Assembly: GCA_035358815.1 (NCBI GenBank)
Contig: DAOPQC010000004.1
Span: 464,841-498,816 of the forward strand
Direction of reading: 5' to 3'
DNA length: 33,976 bases
Origin: Thermoanaerobaculales bacterium
GTDB taxonomy: Bacteria > Acidobacteriota > Thermoanaerobaculia > Thermoanaerobaculales > Sulfomarinibacteraceae
Shown here: one piece after another, positions 7,558-20,136 of the stretch
How the letters are laid out: the number at the start of each line of letters is the position of its first letter
Numbering within the stretch: the stretch's first letter is position 1
Translations under genes and position numbers: made by a program
Notes under the pieces: model-generated
The model's input: only the letters and a program-made list of their open reading frames with translations
Database searches by the model: none
What the model was told of the DNA's origin: nothing

Positions 7558-9081
7558 ATGAGTGAGCCGTTCCATCCGAGCGCGGCCGCAGCCGGCGCTG
7601 CCGGCAGGCCAAAGGGCATTCGCTGGCCGAGCCGCACCCTGATGATCCTGCTGCCGCTCCACCTCACGGCCTTCCTCCTGCTCTACCTGGGAACCATGCG
7701 GATCGTCCGCGGCGAGATCCTGCGCACCCATACCAACGACGCGCGGGTCGTGCTCGAGGAGGCGCTGCAGATCCTCCACCCGTTGATGGTGTCCCACGAC
7801 GACGGGCTCGTCCAGGAGCGCCTGCAGGCCTTTCTCGACGCCCACCGCCTGCTCGATCTCCACCTCTACGGCCCGTCCGGGGCGCCGCTCGGCGACCACG
7901 CGGGCGGCGGGCGATCGGACGCGGAGGTGGCGGCCTTCCTCGACGGCGGCGCCGCCGAGGAGTTCGACTTCCGGCGCGAGGGGGGGGCCCTGGTCCTGCA
8001 CGGCCTGATCCGCGTCGCCTCCGGGGCCTCCTGCCAGGGCTGCCACCCGGGCACGGACGTGCTTGGCGCGGCCTCGATGCAGCTGGACATGACCGGCCAG
8101 GTGGCGGCCGCCCAGAGCCGGGTCGGCGGCCACCTCGCCCTCCTGATCATCGCCTGGGCGGCGCTGGTGGCCCTCACCAACGTCGTCGCCGTCAGGTTCA
8201 CGCGGCGCTCGCTGGCCCGGCTGCAGGCCGGCGTCGGCGCCGAGGGTGACCCGGCGGCGGCCGAATCGCGGATGGGCAAGCTCCTGCTCGACCCGGTGTC
8301 GGCGAGGCTCTACGACTCGCTCCGGCAGGTGCTCGAGCGGCAGCAGCGGCGGGACGCGGAGGTGAGCTCCCGGCTCCTCCACACCCAGCGGCTGGCCACG
8401 CTCGGCCAGCTCGCCGCCGGGCTCGCCCACGAGATACGGAACCCGCTCGCCGGGATCCGCGGCGTTCTCGAGCTGCTGCGCGACGAGGAGCAGGTCGTCG
8501 ACCGCCGGAACCTCTACCGAGAGATGCTCGACGAGCTCGACCGCGTCAACGGCACCATCCAGACGCTGCTCGGCTTCGCCCGCCCGTCGCCGCCGCGGCG
8601 CGCGCCGACGCCGATCGCGGGGCTGATCGACGGGGTCGCGACGCTGATGCGCCCCGGTCTGACCAAGCGGGGGATCAGGCTCGAGACGACGGTGTCCCCG
8701 GGCCTGGCCTCGTTCCCGCTTGACCCGGACCAGGTCCGCCAGGTCGTGGTCAACCTCGTCGGCAACGCCGCCGACGCGATCGAGAGTGACGGGACGATCG
8801 CGATCCGGGCCACCTCGTTTCCGGACGGGTCGGGGCTGATCCTGGCGGTCGAGGACGACGGGCCGGGGATCCCCGAAGACCTTCGCCAGCAGATCTTCGA
8901 GCCGTTCTTCTCGACCAAGTTCTCGGGCACCGGCCTCGGCCTCGCGGTGGCCAGGAGCCTGGTCGCCCAGCACGGCGGCGAGCTGCAGGTCGAGTCGCGG
9001 GTCGGCAAGGGGAGCGTCTTCTTCGCGCTCTTCCCCGATCCCGGCGACGCCGGCAGCGAGGGGCCGCAGGAGGCGGGCTGA
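7558..9081 (+). CDS. Sensor histidine kinase with a periplasmic c-haem motif (CQGCH)
   Basis: A 507-residue inner-membrane kinase. TM1 is at about 28-46, a periplasmic sensor at 47-190 and TM2 at 191-212. The dimerisation/H-box is AAGLAHEIRNPLAG with the phosphorylated His291, followed by a HATPase_c domain with N-box NLVGNAADAIE, G1 EDDGPGIP and G2 GTGLGLAVA. The sensor carries CQGCH (159-163), a c-type haem site in the exported part, so it probably senses redox state, oxygen or NO through covalently bound haem. This motif placement resembles known haem c sensor kinases. The start at 7558 lacks a strong Shine-Dalgarno site; upstream in-frame sequence is basic, low in hydrophobicity and overlaps the promoter region, so it is not included. 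The response regulator starts 2 bases after the stop. Confidence 0.9.
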   Translation: MSEPFHPSAAAAGAAGRPKGIRWPSRTLMILLPLHLTAFLLLYLGTMRIVRGEILRTHTNDARVVLEEALQILHPLMVSHDDGLVQERLQAFLDAHRLLDLHLYGPSGAPLGDHAGGGRSDAEVAAFLDGGAAEEFDFRREGGALVLHGLIRVASGASCQGCHPGTDVLGAASMQLDMTGQVAAAQSRVGGHLALLIIAWAALVALTNVVAVRFTRRSLARLQAGVGAEGDPAAAESRMGKLLLDPVSARLYDSLRQVLERQQRRDAEVSSRLLHTQRLATLGQLAAGLAHEIRNPLAGIRGVLELLRDEEQVVDRRNLYREMLDELDRVNGTIQTLLGFARPSPPRRAPTPIAGLIDGVATLMRPGLTKRGIRLETTVSPGLASFPLDPDQVRQVVVNLVGNAADAIESDGTIAIRATSFPDGSGLILAVEDDGPGIPEDLRQQIFEPFFSTKFSGTGLGLAVARSLVAQHGGELQVESRVGKGSVFFALFPDPGDAGSEGPQEAG

Positions 9082-9083
9082 CG

Positions 9084-10438
<1,355 letters not shown>

Positions 10439-10439
<1 letters not shown>

Positions 10440-10519
10440 CCCGCATTTCTCACCGCCCTCCTGAATCGAGGCGAAGGTGGCCGGTAGGCGGTGCCACAGG
10501 GCGGATGAGAAAGGCGGGC
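10439..10519. repeat. 81-bp palindromic element C, starting at the TAG stop of the response regulator
   Basis: The left arm, 10439-10459 (GCCCGCATTTCTCACC...), pairs with the right arm, 10498-10519 (...GATGAGAAAGGCGGGC), over about 21 bp with one mismatch and one bulged base. The sequence is unlike elements A and B, but length and position (first base is the G of TAG) are the same. Likely a transcribed 3' hairpin or a non-autonomous repeat. Confidence 0.75.
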
Positions 10520-10943
10520 TGCGTGGAGAAGTGGGTGCCGGGTTTGTTGAGCTTGGGAAGCGCGGAGGGGTTGGTCAGCGGGCACACCGATGACAGGCGA
10601 GTGAGGAGGGGCTGGTATTGGCGGGCGGGATCGAGCTTCAGATGAGCTCACGGCCCCACACGCTCCTCGGGATGCGCTGCGCGCATCCTGAGTGAGGTCG
10701 ACGACGTGATTCCAATTCGGGTGGCGGATGCCCCTCATCCGAGCATGCCCGCACCCGCATCGAGCACCGACCAGCCACCACGGCCGCACCGAGCACGCGC
10801 CACTCGTAGCTTGATGGTCCGATTTCCACAAGGAGCTCGTGCGCGGTGGGGGCGCTTGGATGGCCGGTGCGAGACGAACACCGAGGGAGGGCGCCGCCTG
10901 GCACGTTGTTTGCTCTCGGCACGCTTGACCGGGAGACGTGCGG
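10520..10943. other. Intergenic region with no recognisable gene
   Basis: About 420 bases between the response regulator and the receiver-like gene. The only structure seen is the dispersed hairpin repeat at 10653-10692. Open frames crossing it have no signal peptide, motif or ribosome-binding site that would support a gene. GGGAG at 10931-10935 serves the next gene. Confidence 0.5.
10653..10692. repeat. Dispersed GATGCGC-N3-GCGCATC hairpin repeat, copy 1
   Basis: CTCCTCGGGATGCGCTGCGC followed by GCATC forms a GGATGCGC/GCGCATCC hairpin. A near-identical stretch of about 35 bases occurs at 30509-30543, including the preceding GCCCCAC-CG and the CTCCTCGG lead. A shorter relative is at 20036-20052. 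Confidence 0.7.
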
Positions 10944-11333
10944 ATGCCTCGTGTGCTGGTGGTCGACGGCTCGCGCCTGATGGCGTGGCTAGTCCAGACG
11001 CTCGCCTCGGACGACGTCGAGGTCGTGCAGGCGGGCCGCCTCGCGGACGCGCACGCGCTCCTCGTCGACGATCCCCCGGATGCCGCGATCTTCAATCTGA
11101 CGCCGTGGGACCTCGAGTGGTCGCGGCTGATCGACCTCTGCCACGACCACGCGCCGCCGATCCCGTTCGTGCTCTGCTCGACCCTCGATGATGAGCTGCC
11201 GGCCGGCCTCCAGCTGTCGCGCCCTCCGGTGGCGGTGATCAAGAAGCCCGCCCGGATCTCGGAGCTGCGTGCGGCCGTCTTCGATCTGCTGCGTGCGGCC
11301 GAGCGCAGCGACCTGGGCCAGACGTCCGATTGA
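10944..11333 (+). CDS. Receiver-like single-domain protein lacking the phosphoacceptor Asp
   Basis: 129 residues matching the CheY/receiver fold pattern. It has VLVVDGSRLM with Asp8, a third strand AAIFNLTP in which Asn51 stands where the phosphorylated Asp should be, a fourth strand FVLCST (Ser79/Thr80), and a fifth strand VAVIKKPA with the conserved Lys. One of the paired acidic residues at strand 1 is also replaced (DG rather than DD). It therefore probably does not undergo normal phosphotransfer and may work by protein-protein contact. The ATG at 10944 has GGGAG 8 bases upstream; a GTG at 10938 is less well placed. No output domain is present. Its partner is unknown; the nearest signalling genes are the kinase and regulator just upstream. 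Confidence 0.65.
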   Translation: MPRVLVVDGSRLMAWLVQTLASDDVEVVQAGRLADAHALLVDDPPDAAIFNLTPWDLEWSRLIDLCHDHAPPIPFVLCSTLDDELPAGLQLSRPPVAVIKKPARISELRAAVFDLLRAAERSDLGQTSD

Positions 11334-11423
11334 CGACGGGCAGCGGTCGCGCCCGCTGGCCTGGCCGCGGGGGCGGGGCGTGGCGGCCGCCGCCCGCCGC
11401 GGCTGCCCGGTCATCGCTCGCAG

Positions 11424-14732
<3,309 letters not shown>

Positions 14733-14757
14733 GGTGCCTCCATTGCCAGCGGGCGCG

Positions 14758-14787
14758 AGTGTAGCAACCAGCGCTGACGCAGGCCAA
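14758..14787 (-). promoter_or_regulatory. Putative extended -10 promoter for the tricorn protease
   Basis: On the minus strand TTGGCC (14782-14787), 18 bases of spacer, then TACACT (14758-14763) preceded by TGC (extended -10). Transcription would begin near 14751, about 19 bases before the GTG start. Confidence 0.5.
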
Positions 14788-14817
14788 TGCCCGCGGCACT
14801 GCCCAGCGGCGGTCGTA

Positions 14818-14846
14818 TTGACGGGGGCGCTGCAGACCGATAGCAT
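14818..14846 (+). promoter_or_regulatory. Sigma-70 type promoter for the fadL-like/SGNH operon
   Basis: TTGACG (14818-14823), a 17-base spacer and TAGCAT (14841-14846). Start of transcription is expected near 14853, 56 bases before the FadL start codon. It sits back to back with the tricorn promoter. Confidence 0.6.
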
Positions 14847-14908
14847 GAATCGGTCGAAAAGCCGCTGAAGCGCACACCGTCCGAGTATGAGGAAGGAGGA
14901 CAGAGGTT

Positions 14909-16201
14909 ATGAGGAAGTTGCTCACCACCGTGGCCGTGCTGCTGGTGGTGCCGTCGCTGTCGTTCGGCTCCGGCTTCGCGCTGTTCGAGACCGGGACGCG
15001 GTCGTTCGCCATGGCGGGCGCCTTCGTCGCGGTCGCGGACGACCCGTCCGCGATCTTCTGGAATCCGGCGGGGCTTGCCTTCCAGGATGACAAGGGGACG
15101 CAGGTGATGATGGGCGCCATCCTGATCGCGCCTGCCCAGACCTTCTACGGCGAGAACCCGTACCCGGGCGAGGGGTACTCCACCGAGCAGAAGGACCAGA
15201 TCTTCTTTCCGCCCCACTTTCAGCTCGTGATGCCGCTCGGCGAGCGGACGACCTTCGGCTTCGCCGTCCAGGTCCCGTTCGGGCTCGGTACCTACTGGGA
15301 CGACGACCACGCCGGCCGGTATCTGTCCAAGCGCGTCGACCTCTACGCCTACGACCTGACCCCGAACCTGGCCATCGACCTCAACGACAACCTCGCCCTG
15401 GGCGTCGGTGCCGACTACCGGATCAGCACCATCGACCTGACCCGCAACGTCCCGCTGCTGGACCCGTTCACGCAGCAGGTCCGCGACGTGGCGCAGGCCT
15501 ACATCTACACCGACGGCGCGGGCAACGACGGCTGGGGCTGGCACGCCGGCCTGCTCGCCAAGCTCGGCGCCGGTTTCTCGGCCGGCCTCACCTACCGCTC
15601 GGAGGTGAAGGTCGACTACGAGGGCTACGCCAAGTTCACCCAGTTCTCAACCGGCAACCCCGAGCTCGATGCCATCGTCGCGCAGAACATCCCCTTCGGC
15701 GAGATCATCGAGGGCACCACCGAGATCACGTTCCCTGACTTCTGGATCGCCGGCCTGGCCTGGACCGGCGAGCGCTTCACGGTGTCGGCGGAGTGGGGTC
15801 GCATGGGCTGGTCCTCCTTCCAGGAGCTGGCGCTGATCTTCACCGACTACCCCCAGTTCAACGAGTCCATCCCCGAGCTCTACGAGGACGCCGACCAGTA
15901 CCGGCTCGGCTTCGAGTGGCGCGCCAGCGAGCACCTCGCGCTGCAGCTCGGCACGCTCTTCGACGAGACCCCGCAGCCCCCGAGCTCGATGACGCCGCTG
16001 CTCGGCGACGGCGACCGCACCTCGATCACCTGCGGACTGAGCTGGATCAAGGGGCGCTTCCGTCTCGACCTCGGTTACGAGCACCTCATGATGGAGGACC
16101 GCTCCACCTGGGACGACGAGGGCGGCAGCCTGTCGGGCTACAACGGCCATTACGAGAGCTCGGCCGAGCTGGCCGGCGCCTCGATGACCTTCACCTTCTA
16201 G
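14909..16201 (+). CDS. FadL/TodX-family outer-membrane transport protein
   Basis: 430 residues. The signal peptide is MRKLLTTVAVLLVVPSLSFG. The family's N-terminal hatch signature follows (FALFETGTRSFAMAGAFVAV, DDPSAIFWNPAGLA), then alternating hydrophobic/polar strands of a beta-barrel and a terminal Phe (MTFTF), as expected for BAM-inserted barrels. FadL proteins import long-chain fatty acids or aromatic hydrocarbons by lateral diffusion. AAGGAGGA stands upstream of the ATG, itself downstream of a good promoter. The secreted SGNH hydrolase gene follows after 14 bases, which suggests that the pair releases and takes up a lipid ester's acyl chain. Confidence 0.9.
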   Translation: MRKLLTTVAVLLVVPSLSFGSGFALFETGTRSFAMAGAFVAVADDPSAIFWNPAGLAFQDDKGTQVMMGAILIAPAQTFYGENPYPGEGYSTEQKDQIFFPPHFQLVMPLGERTTFGFAVQVPFGLGTYWDDDHAGRYLSKRVDLYAYDLTPNLAIDLNDNLALGVGADYRISTIDLTRNVPLLDPFTQQVRDVAQAYIYTDGAGNDGWGWHAGLLAKLGAGFSAGLTYRSEVKVDYEGYAKFTQFSTGNPELDAIVAQNIPFGEIIEGTTEITFPDFWIAGLAWTGERFTVSAEWGRMGWSSFQELALIFTDYPQFNESIPELYEDADQYRLGFEWRASEHLALQLGTLFDETPQPPSSMTPLLGDGDRTSITCGLSWIKGRFRLDLGYEHLMMEDRSTWDDEGGSLSGYNGHYESSAELAGASMTFTF

Positions 16202-16215
16202 CGAGGAGGACGCCA

Positions 16216-17607
16216 ATGAAGAAGATCGTTCTTGCAGTCAGCGTGGTGGCGCTCCTCGGGGCACTGCCGGCGAGCGCGCAGCTCGACCTCAGCCGTTACG
16301 TCGCGCTCGGCGACTCCTTGACCGCGGGCTTCACCAGCAACGGTCTCGTCGATTGCTACCAGATGCACTCCTACCCGGCAGTGCTCGCCAGCCAGGCCGG
16401 AGCGGCCACCTTCGAGATGCCGCTGATGTCGCCGCCCGGCATCCCGCCGGTCCTCGAGCTCGTCTCGCTTGCCGGCGGCGTCCCGACGCTCGTCCCGGCA
16501 GGAAACCCGGCGGACGCCTTTCCCTACAACGCCGCCTACCCGCTGCCGTACAACGACCTCGGCGTCCCCGGCGCCACCCTGTACGACATGCTCTTCACCA
16601 CCGGGGACATCAACAACGTGCTCTCGGGCAACACCGACAACGCGATGCACGACCTGATCCTGCGCGTCCCCCAGGTGCCGAACCCGGTGACCGGCGAGCC
16701 CATGGACTTCACGGCGATCGTCCAGGCGATCGCGCTCGACCCGACCTTCATCACGCTCTGGATCGGGAACATGGACGTCCAGGGCGCGGTCACATCGGCC
16801 ACTCCCATTGACGGCGTCACCATGACTCCGGTCAGCATGTTCGAGATGCTCTACCCGCAGGCGGTCGGGGCGCTCGTCCAGTCGACCGACGCCGACATCG
16901 TTCTCTTTACGCTGCCTGACCTGACCGCCGAGCCGTTCGTCCGCACCGTCCCGCCGTTCCTCGACATCCCGGGCCTCGGCGTGGTGCCGATCATGGGCTC
17001 CAACGGGCCCCTGGACGCAAACTGCCTGGTGACCCTCCTCGCCTCCAGCAAGCTCGCCCAGGGCTACGGGGTGCCGCTGCCCGGCTATCCGCCGCTCCCC
17101 GAAGACGTCAACCTCGCAACCGGCGAGCCGGGCTACGTGCTGCGGCCGGAGGAGGTCACGGCGATCCAGGAGCGGATCGACACGCTCAACGCGATCATCG
17201 TGCAGACCGCGGACGCGTTCGGGCTGCCGGTCTTCGACGTCGGCGGCGTGATCGACGGCCTGCTGGATCACGGGATCGTCCTCGGGGGCGTCCACCTCGA
17301 CGGCTCCTACCTGACGGGCGGGATCATCAGCTACGACGGCGTCCACCCGCAGCAGCTCGCCCATGCGTTGCTGGCCATGTACCTGGTCGACTTCCTCAAC
17401 GCCACCTACGACGCGGACATCACCCCGATCAACCTCGGCGAGATCCTGTTCGACAATCCCTGCTACCCGCTCGGGGGCGCGTACGGCGTCGCTGCGAAGG
17501 ACGTCGTCTTCTCGCCCGAGGCGACGCAGAGCTTCCTCGACCTCTTCATGCCCGAGCTGCCGCGCATGCCGCGGCACGATCAGCAAGTGGAGGCTGCCAC
17601 CGACTGA
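16216..17607 (+). CDS. Exported SGNH/GDSL-family esterase or lipase
   Basis: 463 residues. The signal peptide MKKIVLAVSVVALLGALPASA is followed by all four SGNH blocks: I, ALGDSLTAG with nucleophile Ser34; II, DLGVPGAT (Gly); III, WIGNMD with Asn185; V, SYDGVHP with Asp374 and His377. The predicted reaction is ester hydrolysis of lipids or acylated sugars in the periplasm or outside. It is longer than the minimal fold, with an insert of about 60 residues between blocks I and II. The start has AGGAGGA six bases upstream. It is co-transcribed with the FadL-like gene and ends at a strong terminator. Confidence 0.9.
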   Translation: MKKIVLAVSVVALLGALPASAQLDLSRYVALGDSLTAGFTSNGLVDCYQMHSYPAVLASQAGAATFEMPLMSPPGIPPVLELVSLAGGVPTLVPAGNPADAFPYNAAYPLPYNDLGVPGATLYDMLFTTGDINNVLSGNTDNAMHDLILRVPQVPNPVTGEPMDFTAIVQAIALDPTFITLWIGNMDVQGAVTSATPIDGVTMTPVSMFEMLYPQAVGALVQSTDADIVLFTLPDLTAEPFVRTVPPFLDIPGLGVVPIMGSNGPLDANCLVTLLASSKLAQGYGVPLPGYPPLPEDVNLATGEPGYVLRPEEVTAIQERIDTLNAIIVQTADAFGLPVFDVGGVIDGLLDHGIVLGGVHLDGSYLTGGIISYDGVHPQQLAHALLAMYLVDFLNATYDADITPINLGEILFDNPCYPLGGAYGVAAKDVVFSPEATQSFLDLFMPELPRMPRHDQQVEAATD

Positions 17608-17633
17608 CCAGGGTCTCCGACAGAGTCTCTTGG

Positions 17634-17664
17634 CGGCCCGGGCTTTCGCCCGGGCCGTTTTCTT
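17634..17664 (+). terminator. Rho-independent terminator of the fadL-like/SGNH operon
   Basis: CGGCCCGGGC-TTTC-GCCCGGGCCG forms a perfect 10-bp stem with a 4-base loop, followed by TTTTCTT. It starts 27 bases after the SGNH gene's stop. Confidence 0.93.
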
Positions 17665-17718
17665 GCCGGCTTCATCGGCGCTGCGTCCGGGGTCACAACG
17701 GCGGGCCGCGCCGCGGGT

Positions 17719-17724
17719 TAGAAT
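17719..17724 (+). promoter_or_regulatory. Putative -10 box (TAGAAT) of the beta-propeller gene
   Basis: TAGAAT matches 5 of 6 consensus bases and lies 16 bases before the ATG at 17741. Transcription would start about 10 bases before the coding region, just ahead of GGAGGG. No convincing -35 is present. Confidence 0.4.
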
Positions 17725-17740
17725 CCGCTGCGGAGGGCAT

Positions 17741-19429
17741 ATGACGCGACGAACTCCAGCGCTGACCGTGCTGACGCTCCTCGCTGCCGCCGCGGTGGCG
17801 GCCCAGGTCTGCGATCTCGAGGAGCAGGCGACGCTCGCAACGGCCGGCGCGCCGACCCACTCGCTGGTGATCGGCGCATCGGCCTACGTTGCGGCCGGCA
17901 GCGCGGGACTGCTGCGGATCGCCGTCCTCGATCCGGAGGACCTCCGCCTGCTCGACAGCACGCCGACCGGGGGCGAGGCTCTGGACCTCGCCTACGAGTA
18001 CTTCGGCAACCAGCTGGTGGTCGCCGAGGGCGCCGCCGGGATCGGGGCCTACGACCTGCAGGGCAACGGGCCGCCGGTGCACCTCGGGACCACCGACATC
18101 GGCGCCACCGTGATCTCGATCAGCGGCAGCGCCGGCGACTACGTGGCCGGCAGCCAGGAGGGCCGGCTCTACCTGGTCACCCTCGGCGGGGACGACCTGC
18201 CGGTCGTGGAGGGCCAGCTCGCACTGTCCGGCCAGGTGGTCGACGTGCTCGAGCACTCGCGGACCGCCTACTGCGCCCTCGGCAACGCCAACGCGATCGC
18301 GGTGGTGGACGTCCTCCAGCGGTCGGCGCCCTCCCTGGTCGCCATCCACAATCTCCCCGGCGCCGCGCGCAGCCTCGCCCTGTCCGGGGACCTGCTCCTG
18401 GTGGGGGTCGAGGGTACCGGCCTGGTGGTGTTCCAGATCCGCGACTCCGGCTTGGTCGAGGCCGACACGTTGGGCCTCGCCGGCGCCCCGACCGACCTCG
18501 TGGTGTGGAACGAGCGCCTGTTCATGACCGGCCCACAGCTCGGGCTGGCGGAGGCCGACCCGTCGCTGGGCACCGAGATCGTCCAGCTTGCCCGGCTCCC
18601 GCTCGGCGGAGCGACGGCGCTCGCGTTGATCGGCAACACGGTGCTGGTGGGCCGCGGGACCTCGGGCTTCACGTCGGTCGACGCCTCGGCCTGCGCCAAC
18701 CCGGACAGCAGCATCACCAGCTCCGTCATCCCGGCGGGCGCCCGCGCCGCCGGCGCGGCGGGGAGCTTCTGGCTGACCGACGTCGCGGTGACCAACTACT
18801 CGAGCAGCGTCGCCACCGTCAACCTGGCCTACCTTGCCAAGAACCAGAACAACAGCTACCCGCTCAACGCGTCGCTCGCCCTGGGCATGGGGGAGCAGGT
18901 CCTGATCGGCGACACCTTCTTCAACCTGCTGGGCCTCGACTCGGCCAACGGCGGGATCCTCGTCAAGACCTCCCACCCCGACGTCAAGGTCACCAGCCGG
19001 ACCTACAACGCGGCCGGCCAGGAGGGCACCTACGGTCAGTTCATTCCGGCCCAGCGCGAGGACTCCGCGGTCATGCTGGACACGGCCGGCGGCCTCAACC
19101 AGCTCCAGGAGAACGACGACTTCCGCACCAACATCGGCATGGTCAACCTCGGCGACGGGCCGGTCGACGTCGAGGTCCACCTCTACCACGCCTCGGGCAG
19201 CCGCTACGGCATCGTCAGCCGCACCCTGCAGCCCTTCGAGATGACCCAGTACGACCGGATCTACAACCGGGTCAGCGCGGGCGTGGTGGATTCCGGGTTC
19301 GCGGTGGTCAAGGTGCTGACCGCGGGCGGCAAGGCGCTGGCCTACGCGTCGGTCGTCGACAACGGTTCCAACGACCCGATCTACATCCCGTCCCAGCCGC
19401 TGAGCGACACCTCGCCCTTTACTTACTGA
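17741..19429 (+). CDS. Exported LVIVD-type beta-propeller protein with shared C-terminal module
   Basis: 562 residues. Residues 1-21 form a signal peptide (TLLAAAAVAAQ). Residues about 30-315 hold repeated units of about 40-45 residues with the pattern AYVAAGSAGLLRIAVLDP, LVVAEGAAGIGAYDL, YVAGSQEGRLYLVTL, YCALGNANAIAVVDV, LLVGVEGTGLVVFQI, typical of LVIVD-type surface propellers. Residues about 326-552 are the same module found at the C-terminus of the multihaem cytochrome, with SFWLTDVAVTN, RTYN..EGTYGQ, DFRTNIGMVN and YASVVDNGSNDPIYIP. The function is unknown; it is probably an extracellular or surface-attached binding protein. The start at 17741 has GGAGGG four bases upstream. There is no terminator-like hairpin at its end. 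Confidence 0.75.
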   Translation: MTRRTPALTVLTLLAAAAVAAQVCDLEEQATLATAGAPTHSLVIGASAYVAAGSAGLLRIAVLDPEDLRLLDSTPTGGEALDLAYEYFGNQLVVAEGAAGIGAYDLQGNGPPVHLGTTDIGATVISISGSAGDYVAGSQEGRLYLVTLGGDDLPVVEGQLALSGQVVDVLEHSRTAYCALGNANAIAVVDVLQRSAPSLVAIHNLPGAARSLALSGDLLLVGVEGTGLVVFQIRDSGLVEADTLGLAGAPTDLVVWNERLFMTGPQLGLAEADPSLGTEIVQLARLPLGGATALALIGNTVLVGRGTSGFTSVDASACANPDSSITSSVIPAGARAAGAAGSFWLTDVAVTNYSSSVATVNLAYLAKNQNNSYPLNASLALGMGEQVLIGDTFFNLLGLDSANGGILVKTSHPDVKVTSRTYNAAGQEGTYGQFIPAQREDSAVMLDTAGGLNQLQENDDFRTNIGMVNLGDGPVDVEVHLYHASGSRYGIVSRTLQPFEMTQYDRIYNRVSAGVVDSGFAVVKVLTAGGKALAYASVVDNGSNDPIYIPSQPLSDTSPFTY

Positions 19430-19567
19430 GGCGCCGTCAGCTCCCGGGCGTGGACCCTGGGCCACCACCGTGCGCGACCCTGTGTTCGAGCGTGACGCCG
19501 CGGGCTCCGTCGGGGATGCCCATCGCCTGGGAGGAGAAGGGCTCGGCCGGAGAAAGCCCCTCTCCGC

Positions 19568-19954
19568 TTAGGGCAGGCCGCCGACCGTTCCGCTGACCGG
19601 CGCGATGAACTCCGGGTCATTCGTGGGCGGGTAGACCATGGACCCGTCAGCGTAGTATGGGCGGCTGTCCTCTGGCTCGACGGTAACGATGAACGCGCAT
19701 GCGACGATGGGGTACTGCCAGTCGAGCTCCTCGTCCACCCTGTTGATCCGGATGAAGCCGTAGGCAGGGAGCGCCACCTGGATTGGAGGCGCTATCTCGT
19801 CAGGACTTGTGTTGTGCAGCGGCATTGCGGAGACCGAGAACGTCATCGGGGCGTCGTTGGGGTTGACGATCCCGAGGTCGTGCCGGAAGAAGCCCACCCA
19901 GGTGCGCCACGGGATGAAGCAAGGGCCGGTGATCCGCTCCGAGAATGCCGGCAC
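19568..19954 (-). pseudogene. Broken third copy of the shared C-terminal module
   Basis: The minus-strand frame encodes FFRHDLGIVNPN and, about 80 residues on, PTNDPEFIAPV, matching FRTNIGMVN and SNDPIYIP in the protein encoded at 17741. Only the second half of the module is present. The open frame continues upstream to about 20024 but has no signal peptide, no good start (a GTG at 19954 lacks a ribosome-binding site) and no N-terminal domain. It is best read as a truncated remnant left beside an intact homologue, in the opposite orientation. The 138 bases between it and the intact gene hold nothing recognised. Confidence 0.6.
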
Positions 19955-20035
19955 CTGTCGCCGGCAAGCACGCGAATCCGCTATCCCACCTGGTTCGACC
20001 CAGCCGAGTCTCAGCGGTCCCCTCTATCCCCCAAG

Positions 20036-20052
20036 GATGCGCACAGCGCATT
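20036..20052. repeat. GATGCGC-N3-GCGCAT hairpin, copy 2
   Basis: GATGCGC-ACA-GCGCATT, preceded by CCCCCAAG. It is a shorter relative of the hairpins at 10671 and 30527, and lies 4 bases from palindromic element B. Confidence 0.55.
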
Positions 20053-20056
20053 CAAG

Positions 20057-20136
20057 GGAGTTCGTACCGCAGTGGCCGTCCCCTTGCACATCTGGTTCAC
20101 CACGACCGCTCGGAAGGCCAATGCGGGACGAACTCC
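20057..20136. repeat. 80-bp palindromic element B, abutting the TAG stop of the rhomboid-like gene
   Basis: GGAGTTCGTACCGC (20057-20070) pairs with GCGGGACGAACTCC (20123-20136) with one mismatch. It is homologous to element A at 2824: both share GGA.T.CGTACCGC..TGGCC, then TGGTT.AC, CTC.GAA.GCCA..GCGG and the closing arm. On the minus strand its first base is the last base of the gene's TAG stop. Confidence 0.75.

Noticed and set aside
16198..19468. Long minus-strand frames opposite the SGNH hydrolase and the beta-propeller gene
   Set aside because: Shadows: the plus-strand proteins have signal peptides, catalytic motifs and ribosome-binding sites; the minus ones have none.
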